Assembly (NCBI RefSeq): GCF_000022545.1
Contig: NC_012883.1
Span: forward strand, 620,001-684,000
Reading direction: 5' to 3'
Length of the DNA: 64,000 bases
Origin: Thermococcus sibiricus MM 739
Lineage (GTDB): Archaea > Methanobacteriota_B > Thermococci > Thermococcales > Thermococcaceae
Shown: in pieces, positions 1 through 9,637 of the stretch
Position numbering within the stretch: position 1 is the stretch's first letter
Layout of the letters: the number at the start of each line of letters is the position of its first letter
The notes under the pieces: model-generated
What the model saw: only the letters and a program-made list of their open reading frames with translations
Told to the model about the DNA's origin: nothing
The model's database searches: none
Position numbers and translations under genes: made by a program

Positions 1-177
1 TATGGGTTGATAAAGAAGGATGATTATGAAGTAATTAAAAGAAAGGCCCAGAACTTTTTGAAGGAATTGGGAATTAATGCTCATGTAGACATTGGAATTC
101 CCAGGAATAACGGTGCCACAACTGTGGAGGAGAATACGTACATTCTAAGACTTATTAATAAAGTTGCCAAAAGTTAG
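1..177 (+). CDS. C-terminal end of an unidentified protein (partial)
   Basis: An open frame enters from the left edge and stops with TAG at 175-177, giving 58 residues. The fragment is Lys-rich, with a G-I-P-R-N-N-G segment and a final helix, and its codon use matches the neighbouring genes. I do not recognise the family from this tail; a C-terminus of a radical-SAM or TIM-barrel enzyme is possible but is only a guess. The gene is convergent with the DUF835 gene, and the 65 bases between them hold no other gene. Confidence 0.6.
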   Translation, partial: YGLIKKDDYEVIKRKAQNFLKELGINAHVDIGIPRNNGATTVEENTYILRLINKVAKS

Positions 178-242
178 TTTCCTTTATTTACTTGTTGGGG
201 CCCTCTAGTTTTTCTTTTCATGCTATTGTCTATTTGGGATAG

Positions 243-1286
243 TTATTCTTCACCCAGAATTCGTCTTAAAGTTGCCCATTCTTTCTTATCCCAGGCACTT
301 TCCTCCGCAAATACTATTAGAGTACCATTGTTAAGAGTCGCACAATCTCTCACATTGCTCAACATTTTTGCCACAGCATCGAAATCATTATACAGCTTTA
401 GAAATTCTAGACCTTCTATTATTGCTATTCCTTTTGTACCTTTTTGTTGAGCCTCTTTAAAGTATTTAGTACTTATTTCGGTGATTTTATAGAGGTCAGT
501 TGGATAAAGGGCTTTAGGCATCTCTACAGTGCTCAATAAGTAGGATATCCAACCTGGAAATGGTTTGAAGTTTCGAAGGAATGCAAGCGTTGGGTAGAGG
601 CCTACTTTATCTTTAACATCTTCAAACTCACTTGGTGGGATAATGTGAGTGCCTTCGATTTTTAGGGCTGAAGTTTCCATACTTTGAGGCCATTTAAAAA
701 AGCGCTCACTATATATAATTTTAGAATAGAACCAAAATTGTGGTACTATAATTAACCATGCTGCGATTGAGGTTATTAACATGTTGGGTGGTTTCTGGTA
801 AAACATTGGGTAAAGAGTACTCATAATTCCAGAAAGTGCTAGGGAAATGCCCAATCCTTTTGCATTTCTCTTATAATAAGCGCTTAGGCTTTCAATAACT
901 ATCAAACCTGCAATGAATTCAAAAATGCCGTCTATTAGATACCCCTCATCAGGGATACTCTTAATGAGGCTTGTGCCTACTCCCGTAACAGCTAATGCAA
1001 GTGGCACTGCGATAGTAATACTCTTGGGTAGGGAGATTATACGTTCTTCTTGGATTAATCTAAAGACTGCGAGAAGTGTAAATGCATAGGCTAGGCTTAT
1101 CATAGCGTTCTCAACTCTTATATCAACAGCGCCGAAAGTGGCAACAGGGATTGATAGGAACCAAGCGAATGAAATGAGGAGTGTGGAGAATCTTCTAGTC
1201 CTTAGATAAGCGATTAAGAACAAGAGCCCTGCTAAGAGCTTGATAAGGGTGATTGAAATTATGTAAACGCTAGGTCCGTATTCCAT
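243..1286 (-). CDS. DUF835 domain membrane protein
   Basis: This is a 347-residue protein. The first about 200 residues form six or seven hydrophobic segments, consistent with an integral membrane domain. The remainder is soluble, with a pattern (P-G-W-I-S-Y-L-L, I-A-I-I-E-G-L-E-F-L, L-I-V-F-A-E-E-S-A-W) that I recognise as the DUF835 domain common in Thermococcales and some other Euryarchaeota. The ATG at 1286 follows AAGGAG at a good distance. DUF835 has no established biochemical role; a sensory or signalling function is often guessed from its attachment to membrane and response-regulator domains. The gene stands alone, divergent from nothing close. Confidence 0.75.
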   Translation of the reverse strand: MEYGPSVYIISITLIKLLAGLLFLIAYLRTRRFSTLLISFAWFLSIPVATFGAVDIRVENAMISLAYAFTLLAVFRLIQEERIISLPKSITIAVPLALAVTGVGTSLIKSIPDEGYLIDGIFEFIAGLIVIESLSAYYKRNAKGLGISLALSGIMSTLYPMFYQKPPNMLITSIAAWLIIVPQFWFYSKIIYSERFFKWPQSMETSALKIEGTHIIPPSEFEDVKDKVGLYPTLAFLRNFKPFPGWISYLLSTVEMPKALYPTDLYKITEISTKYFKEAQQKGTKGIAIIEGLEFLKLYNDFDAVAKMLSNVRDCATLNNGTLIVFAEESAWDKKEWATLRRILGEE

Positions 1287-1430
1287 TACGTTCTCCTTTC
1301 TTAACTTGTATTTGTTCTATTTAAATTTTTAGTTGTTTTGTTATGTATCGCCTTTAAAATTTGGCGAATTTATATAAAAACATACAAAAAATTTGAAAAA
1401 TTAGAAAATATTGTTAAAGATGTATAGAAT

Positions 1431-3206
1431 TCACTCAATTGTATAATAGTACTCTCCGATCTCTTTTTGCTCTCTATCTTTGACGCTTCCCTCTTTGTTT
1501 GCCCTTGGTCTTCCAGTGTCTGGATCTCTTCTGAAGGTTATACCAACATTGGATAAAAACCGGTTCATTCCATCCCTCATTCCCATTGGGGGTAGGGCCT
1601 TACCATGTTTACCAGGTTCACCTTCGAAGACCATTATGCGATCGCTTATGTAGTCGATCATCAACACATCGTGTTCAACTACAAGAGCCGTCTTTTCATT
1701 CTTCTCCATGAGGTGTCTTATGGCCCTTGAAACGGCCAATCTTTGTTCAACATCTAGATAAGCGGAGGGTTCATCAAGGAGATATAAATCAGCGTCTCTT
1801 AGAAGGCAAGCTGCTATAGCCACTCTTTGTAATTCTCCCCCACTTAGATCATCTACTTTTCTCTCATAAAGATCTGGAAGGCCTAAGGGGTTAAGTAACT
1901 CTGTCTTGTAAAAGTTGCTCAAAAGTTTAGCAGGATCTACCTTGCTCAACAATTCATAAACGGTTCCTTCATAGTCCACCTTTATATATTGGGGTTTGTA
2001 GCTCACTTTAAGTTCCCACTCAACTTTTCCTTCACTTGGTTCTTCAACCCCAGCAAGCATCTTGACGAAAGTGGTCTTACCTATACCATTTGGTCCCACA
2101 ATGCTGACGACTTCACTTTTGTAAATTTCTCCACTCTCGACTTCAAGTTTAAAGTTTCCATAATCCTTAATTAATGAGGGATATTCCACCAGCACATCTC
2201 CTGTCTGACTATGCCTTTCACTCAGTTTTGTGAATCTTATCTGATATGGCCTGAATCTAACGTTCTCTTCTGGTAAATAACCCTCTAGAAATACATTCAC
2301 TCCTACTCTAGTACCTTTAGGCATGGAAAAGATACCGTAGGCCCCCGGTTTACCGTAAACCACATGAATAATATCACTTAAATAGTCAAGAACTGCCAAA
2401 TCATGTTCCACAACCATAACTGATTTCCCTTCCTCAGCAAGCTTTCTAATGGCTTTTGCTACTTTAAGTCTCTGTCTTATGTCTAGATAGGATGAAGGTT
2501 CATCAAAGAAGTAGAAATCTGCATCTCTTGCCATGGCTGCTGCTATAGCCACTCTCTGCAATTCCCCGCCGCTCAAATGTTGAATCTCTCTATCCAAAAT
2601 GTTTAGAAGTTCAAGTTCCTGAACAAGCTTTTCTAAAACTCCTTTTTCATCAGCCCTCGTGAGTAGATCTCTGACTTTGCCTTTCACCACTTTGGGGATG
2701 AGATCAACGTATTGAGGTTTCACCACTTTCTTTATATTGCCTTCTTTGAGCTTTTCAAAGTAATTCTGGAGTTCGTTTCCTCTAAACATTCTTATAACGT
2801 TATCCCAGTTATCATTGGAACCACAAAGGTTTGGTAAGATCTCTCCAGAAAGTATTCTAACTGCTGTAGTTTTACCGGTACCATTTGGCCCCAAAATACC
2901 AACAACCATTCCTTCCTTAAGTACGGGAAGTCTATAAAGAGCAAAACCATTAACTCCATATCTGTGCACGCATCCTTCTCTTAACTCTTCAGGCAGGTTT
3001 ACTATGGTTATTGCGTTAAATGGACATTTATGAACACATATTCCGCATCCAGTACAGCTGGCCTCCTGGATTATTGGCTTGTACTTATCCTCATCAATAA
3101 TTATAGCTTCTCCCCCCATTCTATTCACTGGACAAACTCTCTCACATAGGAAATGGCCACACTTATCAGGATTACACTTGTCATAATCGATGACCGCGAT
3201 CCTCAT
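1431..3206 (-). CDS. ABCE1 (RNase L inhibitor) ribosome-recycling ATPase
   Basis: This 591-residue protein has the full ABCE1 layout: an N-terminal domain with eight cysteines for two 4Fe-4S clusters (C-x4-C-x4-C-x3-C-P near residues 11-25, then C-T-G-C-G-I-C at 51-57), followed by two ABC ATPase modules. Walker A motifs are GPNGTGKTT near residue 106 and GPNGIGKTT in the second half, and both LSGGELQRVAIA signatures are present. The family splits archaeal ribosomes after termination together with aRF1 or aPelota. I prefer the ATG at 3206 because GGTGA lies just upstream; the in-frame GTG at 3215 is part of that ribosome binding site. Single-copy and essential in archaea. Confidence 0.96.
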   Translation of the reverse strand: MRIAVIDYDKCNPDKCGHFLCERVCPVNRMGGEAIIIDEDKYKPIIQEASCTGCGICVHKCPFNAITIVNLPEELREGCVHRYGVNGFALYRLPVLKEGMVVGILGPNGTGKTTAVRILSGEILPNLCGSNDNWDNVIRMFRGNELQNYFEKLKEGNIKKVVKPQYVDLIPKVVKGKVRDLLTRADEKGVLEKLVQELELLNILDREIQHLSGGELQRVAIAAAMARDADFYFFDEPSSYLDIRQRLKVAKAIRKLAEEGKSVMVVEHDLAVLDYLSDIIHVVYGKPGAYGIFSMPKGTRVGVNVFLEGYLPEENVRFRPYQIRFTKLSERHSQTGDVLVEYPSLIKDYGNFKLEVESGEIYKSEVVSIVGPNGIGKTTFVKMLAGVEEPSEGKVEWELKVSYKPQYIKVDYEGTVYELLSKVDPAKLLSNFYKTELLNPLGLPDLYERKVDDLSGGELQRVAIAACLLRDADLYLLDEPSAYLDVEQRLAVSRAIRHLMEKNEKTALVVEHDVLMIDYISDRIMVFEGEPGKHGKALPPMGMRDGMNRFLSNVGITFRRDPDTGRPRANKEGSVKDREQKEIGEYYYTIE

Positions 3207-3386
3207 AACCCTCACCGCAATACCCTTTTTGAAAGGTCTTTAAAAAGTTGTTGAAGGGTAGGAAGAAGTGTCCGTTTCAAAGTTCTAGGTATCTCTGTAA
3301 ACTTGCTCTCTATTTGTTAGAATTGTTCATTTTTGACCAGTATTTCCTTGTAGTTTGAGCGTTCTATTAATTATTGGTGATGTGTG

Positions 3387-3525
3387 ATGTTTGGTTTCGA
3401 GAGTTTGAGAAGGTTTTGGGAGAAGGAGAGGAAGCCTGAAATTCAGAGAGAGTACGCGAGATACGAGGCAATGAACTTCCAAAGAAGAAGCTGCTGATTA
3501 TAGAATCGAAATAAGAGACAGCTAA
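3387..3525 (+). pseudogene. Short frameshifted gene remnant of unknown family
   Basis: An ATG at 3387 opens 36 codons, rich in Arg, Glu and Lys, that end at TGA 3495-3497. A one-base change of frame near 3490 gives a further eleven coding-like codons ending at TAA 3523-3525, so the piece looks like one small frameshifted gene or the end of a larger lost one. A start motif GGTGATG is nearby. I do not recognise the family. The surrounding 3216-3673 region otherwise shows only AT-rich promoter-like sequence. Confidence 0.3.
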
Positions 3526-3673
3526 TAAAGTTGAAAAATGGATGCAGATATTTTTAGCTTTTTTGTTTTATTTTTATTTGGTGTTCCCCTCTTATAAAAC
3601 TCATGTCTTTTCCAAAAAGGAGGTTTGATAGTACAAATAGAAAAACACTTTAACTCTAAAAGGTGAGGTTATC

Positions 3674-6358
3674 ATGATGGAGATTTTCAAGGAGATAGCA
3701 AGTGAGATTGTAGTGGTGAAAGACTTCAGGCCTAAAAGGGGTAGACATGCTCATTTTGAGTTTAAAAATTCTGAAATAAATCGTCTTATTGAGGAAATGG
3801 GATTTAAACTCTACAAGCATCAGGTCGATGCTTTAGAGGCCCTTTACTCAGGGGAGAACATCGTAGTAACGACTCCAACGGCCTCTGGTAAAAGCGAAAT
3901 TTTCAGGTTGGCAATATTTGATAACTATCTTTCAAATCCTCAAGACACCTATCTGCTTGTTTACCCAACAAGAGCCTTGATAAATAATCAATATGAAAAA
4001 TTTAACATCGAAAACTTCCACTTTTTCCGGATAACTGAAAAGATGTTTAGCGCGAAGATTTTGACTGGAGATGTCGACTGGAGTGAGAGAAGAAAACTCA
4101 TCCGGGAAAAGCCGAGGGTGGTTTTTACAACCCCTGACATGATTCACTATAACATTTTGAGAAACAAAAGAGACTATGATTGGCTTTTGAGAAATATTAA
4201 GTACCTTGTAGTTGATGAACTTCATATTTACAGGGGGGTTTTTGGTACAAATGCATCTTATCTCTTCAAGAGATTGCTAAAAGCCTTGGAACGCTGGGGC
4301 AAAAAGCCTCAAATAATAAGCTTATCTGCAACATTAAGGAATCCAAAAGAATTTGCTGAAACATTCTTTGGAAGGCCATTTAAAGCTATTGCAAAGTCCA
4401 CAAATCCTTTTCCAAGAAGATACCTTGTAATGTTTGAGCCAAGAAGATTAAATGAAATGCAGCTCCTGAGAAAAATTGTTGAAAACCTTGCTGAGAAGGG
4501 CATAAAAACGCTGGTCTTTTTTGATTCTCGAAAAGGGACGGAAAAACTCATGAGATTCTTATTAACTTCTCCTGCTATATATAAGACGACAACTTACAAA
4601 GGAACTTTACCTAAAAACATTCGCTGGGAAATTGAGAAGGAGTTCAAAGAAGGAAAGCTTCTTGTCTTGTTAACTACTAATGCTCTAGAATTGGGTATTG
4701 ACATTGGAGATTTAGACGCCGTTATAAATTATGGAATTCCACCAGATGGGTTATTCTCATTAATTCAACGTTTTGGAAGAGCAGGGAGAAAAAAGGAAAG
4801 GGAAGCGATAAATGCAGTAATTCTAAGAAAGAATGGTCTTGACTACTACTACAAAGAACATGTGGATGAGTTTGTAGAAAAACTTGAGAAGGGGATAATT
4901 GAATACATGCCGATAAACCTTAGAAATAGGCTTGTTGTGAAAAAACACCTTCACTACATGTTAAGTGAGCTTAAGATTCTTGATTGGGATGAGCTTAATG
5001 AGTTTGAGAAAGAGCTTGCAATGGAACTTGTAGAGGAAAAGAAGGCCAAAATCTATGACAATCCACTCACAAGTAAAAAAGAAATACGAATTTTGCGTCC
5101 ATCTTTCAATTACTCCTCTATAAGAACAGCTAGCGATGAAAGTTACTTTTTAGTGCTTGATGAACCTTGGATAAGGTATAAACTTGGGGAAAAATCTAAT
5201 ATTGGAGAGCTCCTCCGTTTTATCAACTGGCTTAAGCTTAAAGGTTATGTGATAGAGGAGGTTGATAAGCCAGAGTACTATCGCTCCCTTCTACCTGGTA
5301 TGGCGTATTTTTCGAGAGGGGGCCTTTACATTGCTAGAGACAAACTGAGTGTTGGAAAGTTTCATTTTGTATTTGCTAATCCTCTCAATAAGTTCTGGGA
5401 AGTTGATACCTTCCCATCTAAAAGGGAAGAGGTGGAGATACTTGACATTTATACTAAGAAAGAATACAAAGGTGTTGAGGTGTATATGGGTCGCTTGAGG
5501 GTTAAGCATCATTACTGGGGTTTTGCTGTTAAAGGAAAAGACACGCCTCTTTATTCCCAAGAGCTTTTAAAACTTAAAGAAGAGGGGATTTTGAAGGGGG
5601 GGATATATTACCCAACTTTGGAGATAAAAGGTGAGAAAGAGAATTTGGAAGAAGGGGAAGAATGGAGCATCCTCAGCTGGGAGAAGTTTGCAAAAGTGGA
5701 ATTTGATGAGCCAGTAACGTGGGAATTTGAAACGGATGGCATCTGGCTTATTTTCCCAGAAAAGGTTAGAAAAGTATCTGATGAAGAGTTTCATGAGTTT
5801 TTTAAGGTTACAACGGAAAAGAATAATGAAGATGTTGCTTTTGCTCTTTACGAAAGATTGGAAAGAAGATCTCTTTTTCCAGAGCTCCTAGGGGCGACCA
5901 CTCATTATTTAAGGAACTTTATAAAAGAGACCTTAAAATCTTCAAAGATAGAAGATGAAGAACTCGCGTTTGCAATAAAAAAGATGATAGACAGTAAGGA
6001 TGGTATAGGCTCTGCCCTTCACGCAATAGAGCACAATATGATCAAAATAGCTCCAATTTTTACCTATGTGGACAGCAGAGAGCTTGGGGGATACAGTTAT
6101 GAGAGTTTTCCAGGACCCCTTTTCATTGGAAAACCTATAGTATTCGTGTATGATGGAAATGAAGGTGGATCTGGCCTTGCAGAGATACTTTACACGAATG
6201 TTGAGACTCTTATGGAGAAGAGCATGGAACACTTAAAGAACTGTAATTGCAGCGATGGTTGCCCGTTGTGTGTTTATTCACCAAAGTGTGGGACTTTCAA
6301 TGAGTTTCTTGATAAATGGCAGGCAATGAGAGTGTGGGAAAAGATATTTACCTCGTGA
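3674..6358 (+). CDS. DEAD/DEAH-box helicase with C-terminal DUF1998 zinc domain (MrfA/YprA-like)
   Basis: The 894-residue protein has an SF2 helicase core: Walker A T-P-T-A-S-G-K-S at residues 67-74, a DELH motif II near residue 177, and motif VI Q-R-F-G-R-A-G-R. The C-terminal third ends in a four-cysteine cluster (C-N-C-S-D-G-C-P-L-C, then K-C-G) typical of DUF1998. Bacterial relatives (MrfA) are 3'-5' DNA helicases of mitomycin repair; the archaeal role is likely DNA repair but is not shown here. GGTGAGG precedes the two tandem ATG codons at 3674 and 3677; either could be used. An IS605-like end motif directly follows the stop codon. Confidence 0.88.
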   Translation: MMEIFKEIASEIVVVKDFRPKRGRHAHFEFKNSEINRLIEEMGFKLYKHQVDALEALYSGENIVVTTPTASGKSEIFRLAIFDNYLSNPQDTYLLVYPTRALINNQYEKFNIENFHFFRITEKMFSAKILTGDVDWSERRKLIREKPRVVFTTPDMIHYNILRNKRDYDWLLRNIKYLVVDELHIYRGVFGTNASYLFKRLLKALERWGKKPQIISLSATLRNPKEFAETFFGRPFKAIAKSTNPFPRRYLVMFEPRRLNEMQLLRKIVENLAEKGIKTLVFFDSRKGTEKLMRFLLTSPAIYKTTTYKGTLPKNIRWEIEKEFKEGKLLVLLTTNALELGIDIGDLDAVINYGIPPDGLFSLIQRFGRAGRKKEREAINAVILRKNGLDYYYKEHVDEFVEKLEKGIIEYMPINLRNRLVVKKHLHYMLSELKILDWDELNEFEKELAMELVEEKKAKIYDNPLTSKKEIRILRPSFNYSSIRTASDESYFLVLDEPWIRYKLGEKSNIGELLRFINWLKLKGYVIEEVDKPEYYRSLLPGMAYFSRGGLYIARDKLSVGKFHFVFANPLNKFWEVDTFPSKREEVEILDIYTKKEYKGVEVYMGRLRVKHHYWGFAVKGKDTPLYSQELLKLKEEGILKGGIYYPTLEIKGEKENLEEGEEWSILSWEKFAKVEFDEPVTWEFETDGIWLIFPEKVRKVSDEEFHEFFKVTTEKNNEDVAFALYERLERRSLFPELLGATTHYLRNFIKETLKSSKIEDEELAFAIKKMIDSKDGIGSALHAIEHNMIKIAPIFTYVDSRELGGYSYESFPGPLFIGKPIVFVYDGNEGGSGLAEILYTNVETLMEKSMEHLKNCNCSDGCPLCVYSPKCGTFNEFLDKWQAMRVWEKIFTS

Positions 6359-6390
6359 AAGCCCCGCCGTTCACGGTGGAGAGAATGTTA
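6355..6390 (+). repeat. Solo IS200/IS605-type right-end motif
   Basis: Immediately after the helicase stop lies AAGCCCCGCCGTTCACGGTG followed by GAGAG, a short hairpin with a GC-rich arm. It resembles the segment at 41848-41880 and the tnpB-proximal segment at 32078-32100, which I interpret as right ends of TnpB elements. No transposase gene is adjacent here, so this would be a solo end or a scar. The assignment rests on similarity between sites inside this window and on general memory of thermococcal IS605 ends. Confidence 0.4.
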
Positions 6391-6783
6391 GCGGAGGTAA
6401 TACTGAATAAGCTTTCTTAATTCTAGGTTTTTATCTATTTTTTTCCTTAAAAATCGTTTTAACTGTGAATTCTCGGCTAAAAGCCCACTGAGTTCAATGG
6501 CGAGAAGTTTATTGTCCTCACTAACTCCATATGCTTTGTATCTTAATGGGGCCCATTCTTTTTCCAAGATCCCTACTTTCTTTTTAAGTTCTTCAACACT
6601 ATTTTCAAGAGCTTTCAAGTCACCTTTGGGTTCTTTGAAGTTCTCTGATATTGCTATTTCTAGGATTTTCTCTTCAGGAACCCTGTAGTGTTCACTGAGC
6701 TCCGCTATCTTTTCTAAGAGTTCTTGTGGAATTTCCACTTCTATTTTTCCAAAGCCCTTTTTAGGTTTTATTACTAATTTCAA
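6388..6783 (-). CDS. Small coiled-coil protein, TTG start
   Basis: This frame gives 131 residues if it starts at the TTG at 6783, which I choose because GGAGGAG lies seven bases upstream; the longer frame back to 6819 has no ribosome binding site. The N-terminal part resembles a ribbon-helix-helix or short helical domain (K-I-E-V-E-I-P-Q-E-L-L-E-K-I), followed by a heptad-rich region. The start overlaps the end of the preceding gene by 23 bases, so translation is probably coupled. It is the last gene of a four-gene operon that includes an AlkA-type glycosylase. No known family recognised. Confidence 0.65.
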   Translation of the reverse strand: MKLVIKPKKGFGKIEVEIPQELLEKIAELSEHYRVPEEKILEIAISENFKEPKGDLKALENSVEELKKKVGILEKEWAPLRYKAYGVSEDNKLLAIELSGLLAENSQLKRFLRKKIDKNLELRKLIQYYLR

Positions 6784-7087
6784 GCTTTTTCTCCTCCAAT
6801 TCCTTTTTGAGTTCTTCATTCTCTTCTCTTAGCTTTTCTCTAAGTGTAAGCATAAGTTCCTTATCTTCTGTGGCTTTTTGATAGAAGACTTTTAGTTCTT
6901 CTAATTCTCCCTCAATTTCCTTTAATTTTTCTTCAAGTTTTTTCTTTTTTTCAAGAAGAAATACTTCTCTATCGGCCTGTAGGGTTTTTTCGACTTTGGG
7001 AAGATTTTTCTCTATCAGTTTTATAACATCCATGTTTTTCAACGCTTTGAATGTTTCTCTTTCAATCTTTATTTCAATTTTTTCCAC
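6761..7087 (-). CDS. Coiled-coil protein in the AlkA operon
   Basis: The 108-residue product is almost entirely predicted coiled coil: long runs of E-K-K-L-E-E-K-L-K-E-I-E type heptads from about residue 45 onward, after a short amphipathic N-terminus. The gene overlaps the AlkA gene upstream (7074-7087) and the next coiled-coil gene downstream (6761-6783). I do not recognise a family. Overlap and shared direction suggest that the two coiled-coil proteins are made together and may interact, but this is inference. Confidence 0.6.
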   Translation of the reverse strand: MEKIEIKIERETFKALKNMDVIKLIEKNLPKVEKTLQADREVFLLEKKKKLEEKLKEIEGELEELKVFYQKATEDKELMLTLREKLREENEELKKELEEKKLEISNKT

Positions 7088-7913
7088 GTTTTTTCACCGT
7101 TTCCGTTTTTCTATCATAGCAAAGGATATAAAATGCCAATAATGACTTCCACTTTCCATAGGGTTCAATAATTTCTCGTACATCCTTTTCTTTTACTTCT
7201 TTGGGATTTTTTCCGAATATTTTGGCTATTCCCCTTTTCATGCCCAAGTCGCCAGCAGGGTAAACGTTTTTTCCAAGGCCATAGGCCAGAAATAGTTCTG
7301 CGCTCCATCTCCCGATTCCCTTAAATTTAGTTAAATACTTTATGGCCTCTTTTTCATCAAGCTCTTCGAGGTCCAAATTTAGGTTCCCTTCTAGGTATTC
7401 TTTAGTTAAATGTCTTATATAACCTGCTCTATATCCAAGTTTTGCCTCTCTAAACTTTTCTTCACTTAGATTCAAAATGCTCTGGGGGGTTGGGAAGATA
7501 TAGAGGTTTTCTAGCTTTTTTCCAGCAAGTTTCACTAGGTTTCTAATGGTCTGCATTGCGAATTCAAAGCTTACCTGTTGCTGGGCTATGGTTTCAACTA
7601 GTGCCTGATATTTATCAGGAGCTTTGGGGATTGTTAGGCCATAAAACTCTTTGATCAAAAAGGCAAATTTTGAGTCTTCTATTTCTGAATAAAACTTCTC
7701 TAAGTCAGTGTTAAGGCCTAAAACAAATTCGAGCTTCTTTTTAGCTTCTTTCTGCTGTTTTCGGGAGAAATAGCCTGGGAAATAGAAATTTTCCCCATCA
7801 AAACCTATTATACCATCACCTAGGGCGTGTCTAAATACTCCGTTTTTAAATTCCCAAGTGCCATTTTTTATCATTTCGTGGGTTATTTTGTTAAGGTCTA
7901 TTACTTTAACCAT
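7074..7913 (-). CDS. AlkA-type DNA-3-methyladenine glycosylase (HhH-GPD)
   Basis: The 279-residue protein carries a helix-hairpin-helix followed by the GPD signature: F-K-G-I-G-R-W-S-A-E-L-F-L-A-Y-G, then P-A-G-D-L-G with the catalytic aspartate. This is the HhH-GPD superfamily that removes alkylated or damaged bases in base-excision repair. The N-terminal part (about 100 residues) is the alpha/beta domain seen in AlkA proteins. The start overlaps the end of the small wHTH-like gene by 13 bases and its end overlaps the coiled-coil gene, so these genes form one operon. The exact substrate cannot be read from sequence. Confidence 0.87.
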   Translation of the reverse strand: MVKVIDLNKITHEMIKNGTWEFKNGVFRHALGDGIIGFDGENFYFPGYFSRKQQKEAKKKLEFVLGLNTDLEKFYSEIEDSKFAFLIKEFYGLTIPKAPDKYQALVETIAQQQVSFEFAMQTIRNLVKLAGKKLENLYIFPTPQSILNLSEEKFREAKLGYRAGYIRHLTKEYLEGNLNLDLEELDEKEAIKYLTKFKGIGRWSAELFLAYGLGKNVYPAGDLGMKRGIAKIFGKNPKEVKEKDVREIIEPYGKWKSLLAFYILCYDRKTETVKKRGKN

Positions 7914-8188
7914 CGATCAAGCTTAATGGGATTGTCCTTTATATCTTTTAGTGTTGATACATACAACCTTTTTCCATCGATGGATCGGTGCAGTTCCAGT
8001 TCACCAGCTTCTTCTAAGAAACGCATGATTTCTTTAACATCCTTTTCTTTTATTCCGAAGTTCTCTTCCAAAAATTTCCAGAAGGGGCCACTATGGGAGA
8101 ATTTGGCAATCTCCCTAATCAGCTTCCATGCAACTTTAACTCTTTCATCACCTTTTGTGATTTTGAACCTTTTTATCTCTGTTTTCAT
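7901..8188 (-). CDS. Small helical protein, possible winged helix, first gene of AlkA operon
   Basis: I choose the ATG at 8188 (95 residues) because AGGTAG lies just upstream; the longer frame to 8236 has no such signal. The sequence F-G-I-K-E-K-D-V-K-E-I-M-R-F-L-E-E-A-G-E followed by a short beta-like segment (G-K-R-L-Y-V-S-T-L) fits a winged helix-turn-helix, but I do not recognise a named family. It overlaps alkA by 13 bases. It could regulate the operon or act in the same repair step. Confidence 0.65.
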   Translation of the reverse strand: MKTEIKRFKITKGDERVKVAWKLIREIAKFSHSGPFWKFLEENFGIKEKDVKEIMRFLEEAGELELHRSIDGKRLYVSTLKDIKDNPIKLDRWLK

Positions 8189-8285
8189 GGCTACCTGAAT
8201 AGTTATGTTTCGAATTCTTATTAACTTTTCTTGCAAGAGAAAACTTAATTAGGATTAGGAACTATATTTATACAGGGTGGTAGTC

Positions 8286-9632
8286 ATGAGGAAAATTCTC
8301 ATTGCAGCCTTTCTTTTCATCTTTCTAACTCCTGCCTTAGCCCAAGCCAGTGTAGTGTATGTGGCTCAAATAAAAGGTGAGATAACCCCTTATACTTATG
8401 ATCAGTTTGATAGATATATTTCTGAGGCAGAGAGAGCAAATGCAAATGCCATCATAATCCTTCTTGATACTCCTGGAGGCAGAGCGGATGCAATGCAAAA
8501 TATCATAGAGAGAATAAAGTCGGCTGAAGTGCCAGTTATAACTTATGTATATCCTCCAGGAGGAATGGCGGCTTCTGCAGGTACTTATATTGCCCTAGGC
8601 TCTCATTTAATAGCTATGGCACCAGGGACAAGCATTGGTGCATGCAGGCCTATTCTAGGTTATTCCCAAAATGGAAGTATTATAGAAGCTCCTCCAAAAG
8701 TCGTTAATTTTTATGCATCATACATAAAGAGCCTTGCAAAGGCCAGTGGAAGAAATGAGACTATGGTGGAGAAGTTTATAACTGAGGACCTGGCAATAGA
8801 TCCGGAGGAAGCATTGAACTCTGGTGTAATCGAGGTTATTGCAAATGACGTGAACGATCTTCTGGAAAAAGCACATGGGATGAAAACAAAAGTGCCGGTA
8901 AGGGGGGAATATGTGGCGTTGGATTTAGAAGATGCTGAAATCAGGTATCTAGAACCAAGCCTAAAAGACAGAGTGATACCATATTTAACTGATCCGGCAG
9001 TTGCATATGTTCTCCTCACACTAGGTATATGGGCCCTTGTTCTAGGATTCTTGAGTCCAGGTTGGCATGTTCCGGAGACTGTAGGAGCAATAATGATAGT
9101 TCTTGCCATAATAGGGCTCGGATACTTTGGTTATAGAAGTGCAGGATTGCTTTTAATTGTATTAGCAGTAATCTTCTTTATAGCAGAGGCTCTCACACCT
9201 ACATTTGGGCTATTCACAGTAGCTGGCTTCATAACATTTGTCTTAGGAAGTATAATGCTATTTGGTGGAGGTGGTGAAGTGGACTATTTAGTTTCACGGG
9301 AGGTCTATTCCCAAATTAGGCTAATAATCATAACAATAGGAGCACTGCTTGCTCTGTTCTTCGCTTTTGGAATGGCTGCTGTAATAAAGGCACGTAGAAA
9401 AAAGGCCCAAACAGGAAAAGAGGAGATGATCGGACTCTTTGGGGAGGTAGTTGAACCACTGAGTCCAGAAGGCATGATTAGGGCCAGAGGAGAGTTATGG
9501 AGAGCAAGGAGTAAGGATGGAAAATCCATAGGAATTGGTGAAAAAGTGCGGATTGTTGAGATGGAAGGACTTAAACTTATTGTTGTTAGGGAAAAAGAAA
9601 AATACCCTAACGAAGAAAGTAAGATGAGGTGA
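8286..9632 (+). CDS. nfeD: NfeD-family membrane serine protease (PH1510-like)
   Basis: The 448-residue protein begins with a signal sequence (residues 1-21), followed by a ClpP-like serine protease domain, four transmembrane segments and a C-terminal OB-fold (NfeD) domain. Catalytic Ser97 (G-G-M-A-A-S-A-G) and Lys138 fall at exactly the numbers known for Pyrococcus PH1510, which cleaves the hydrophobic C-terminus of stomatin. GGGTGG lies five bases before the ATG at 8286, so the upstream in-frame GTG is rejected. The stop overlaps the ribosome binding site of the stomatin gene downstream, forming the standard NfeD-stomatin operon. Confidence 0.95.
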   Translation: MRKILIAAFLFIFLTPALAQASVVYVAQIKGEITPYTYDQFDRYISEAERANANAIIILLDTPGGRADAMQNIIERIKSAEVPVITYVYPPGGMAASAGTYIALGSHLIAMAPGTSIGACRPILGYSQNGSIIEAPPKVVNFYASYIKSLAKASGRNETMVEKFITEDLAIDPEEALNSGVIEVIANDVNDLLEKAHGMKTKVPVRGEYVALDLEDAEIRYLEPSLKDRVIPYLTDPAVAYVLLTLGIWALVLGFLSPGWHVPETVGAIMIVLAIIGLGYFGYRSAGLLLIVLAVIFFIAEALTPTFGLFTVAGFITFVLGSIMLFGGGGEVDYLVSREVYSQIRLIIITIGALLALFFAFGMAAVIKARRKKAQTGKEEMIGLFGEVVEPLSPEGMIRARGELWRARSKDGKSIGIGEKVRIVEMEGLKLIVVREKEKYPNEESKMR

Positions 9633-9637
9633 AGGAA

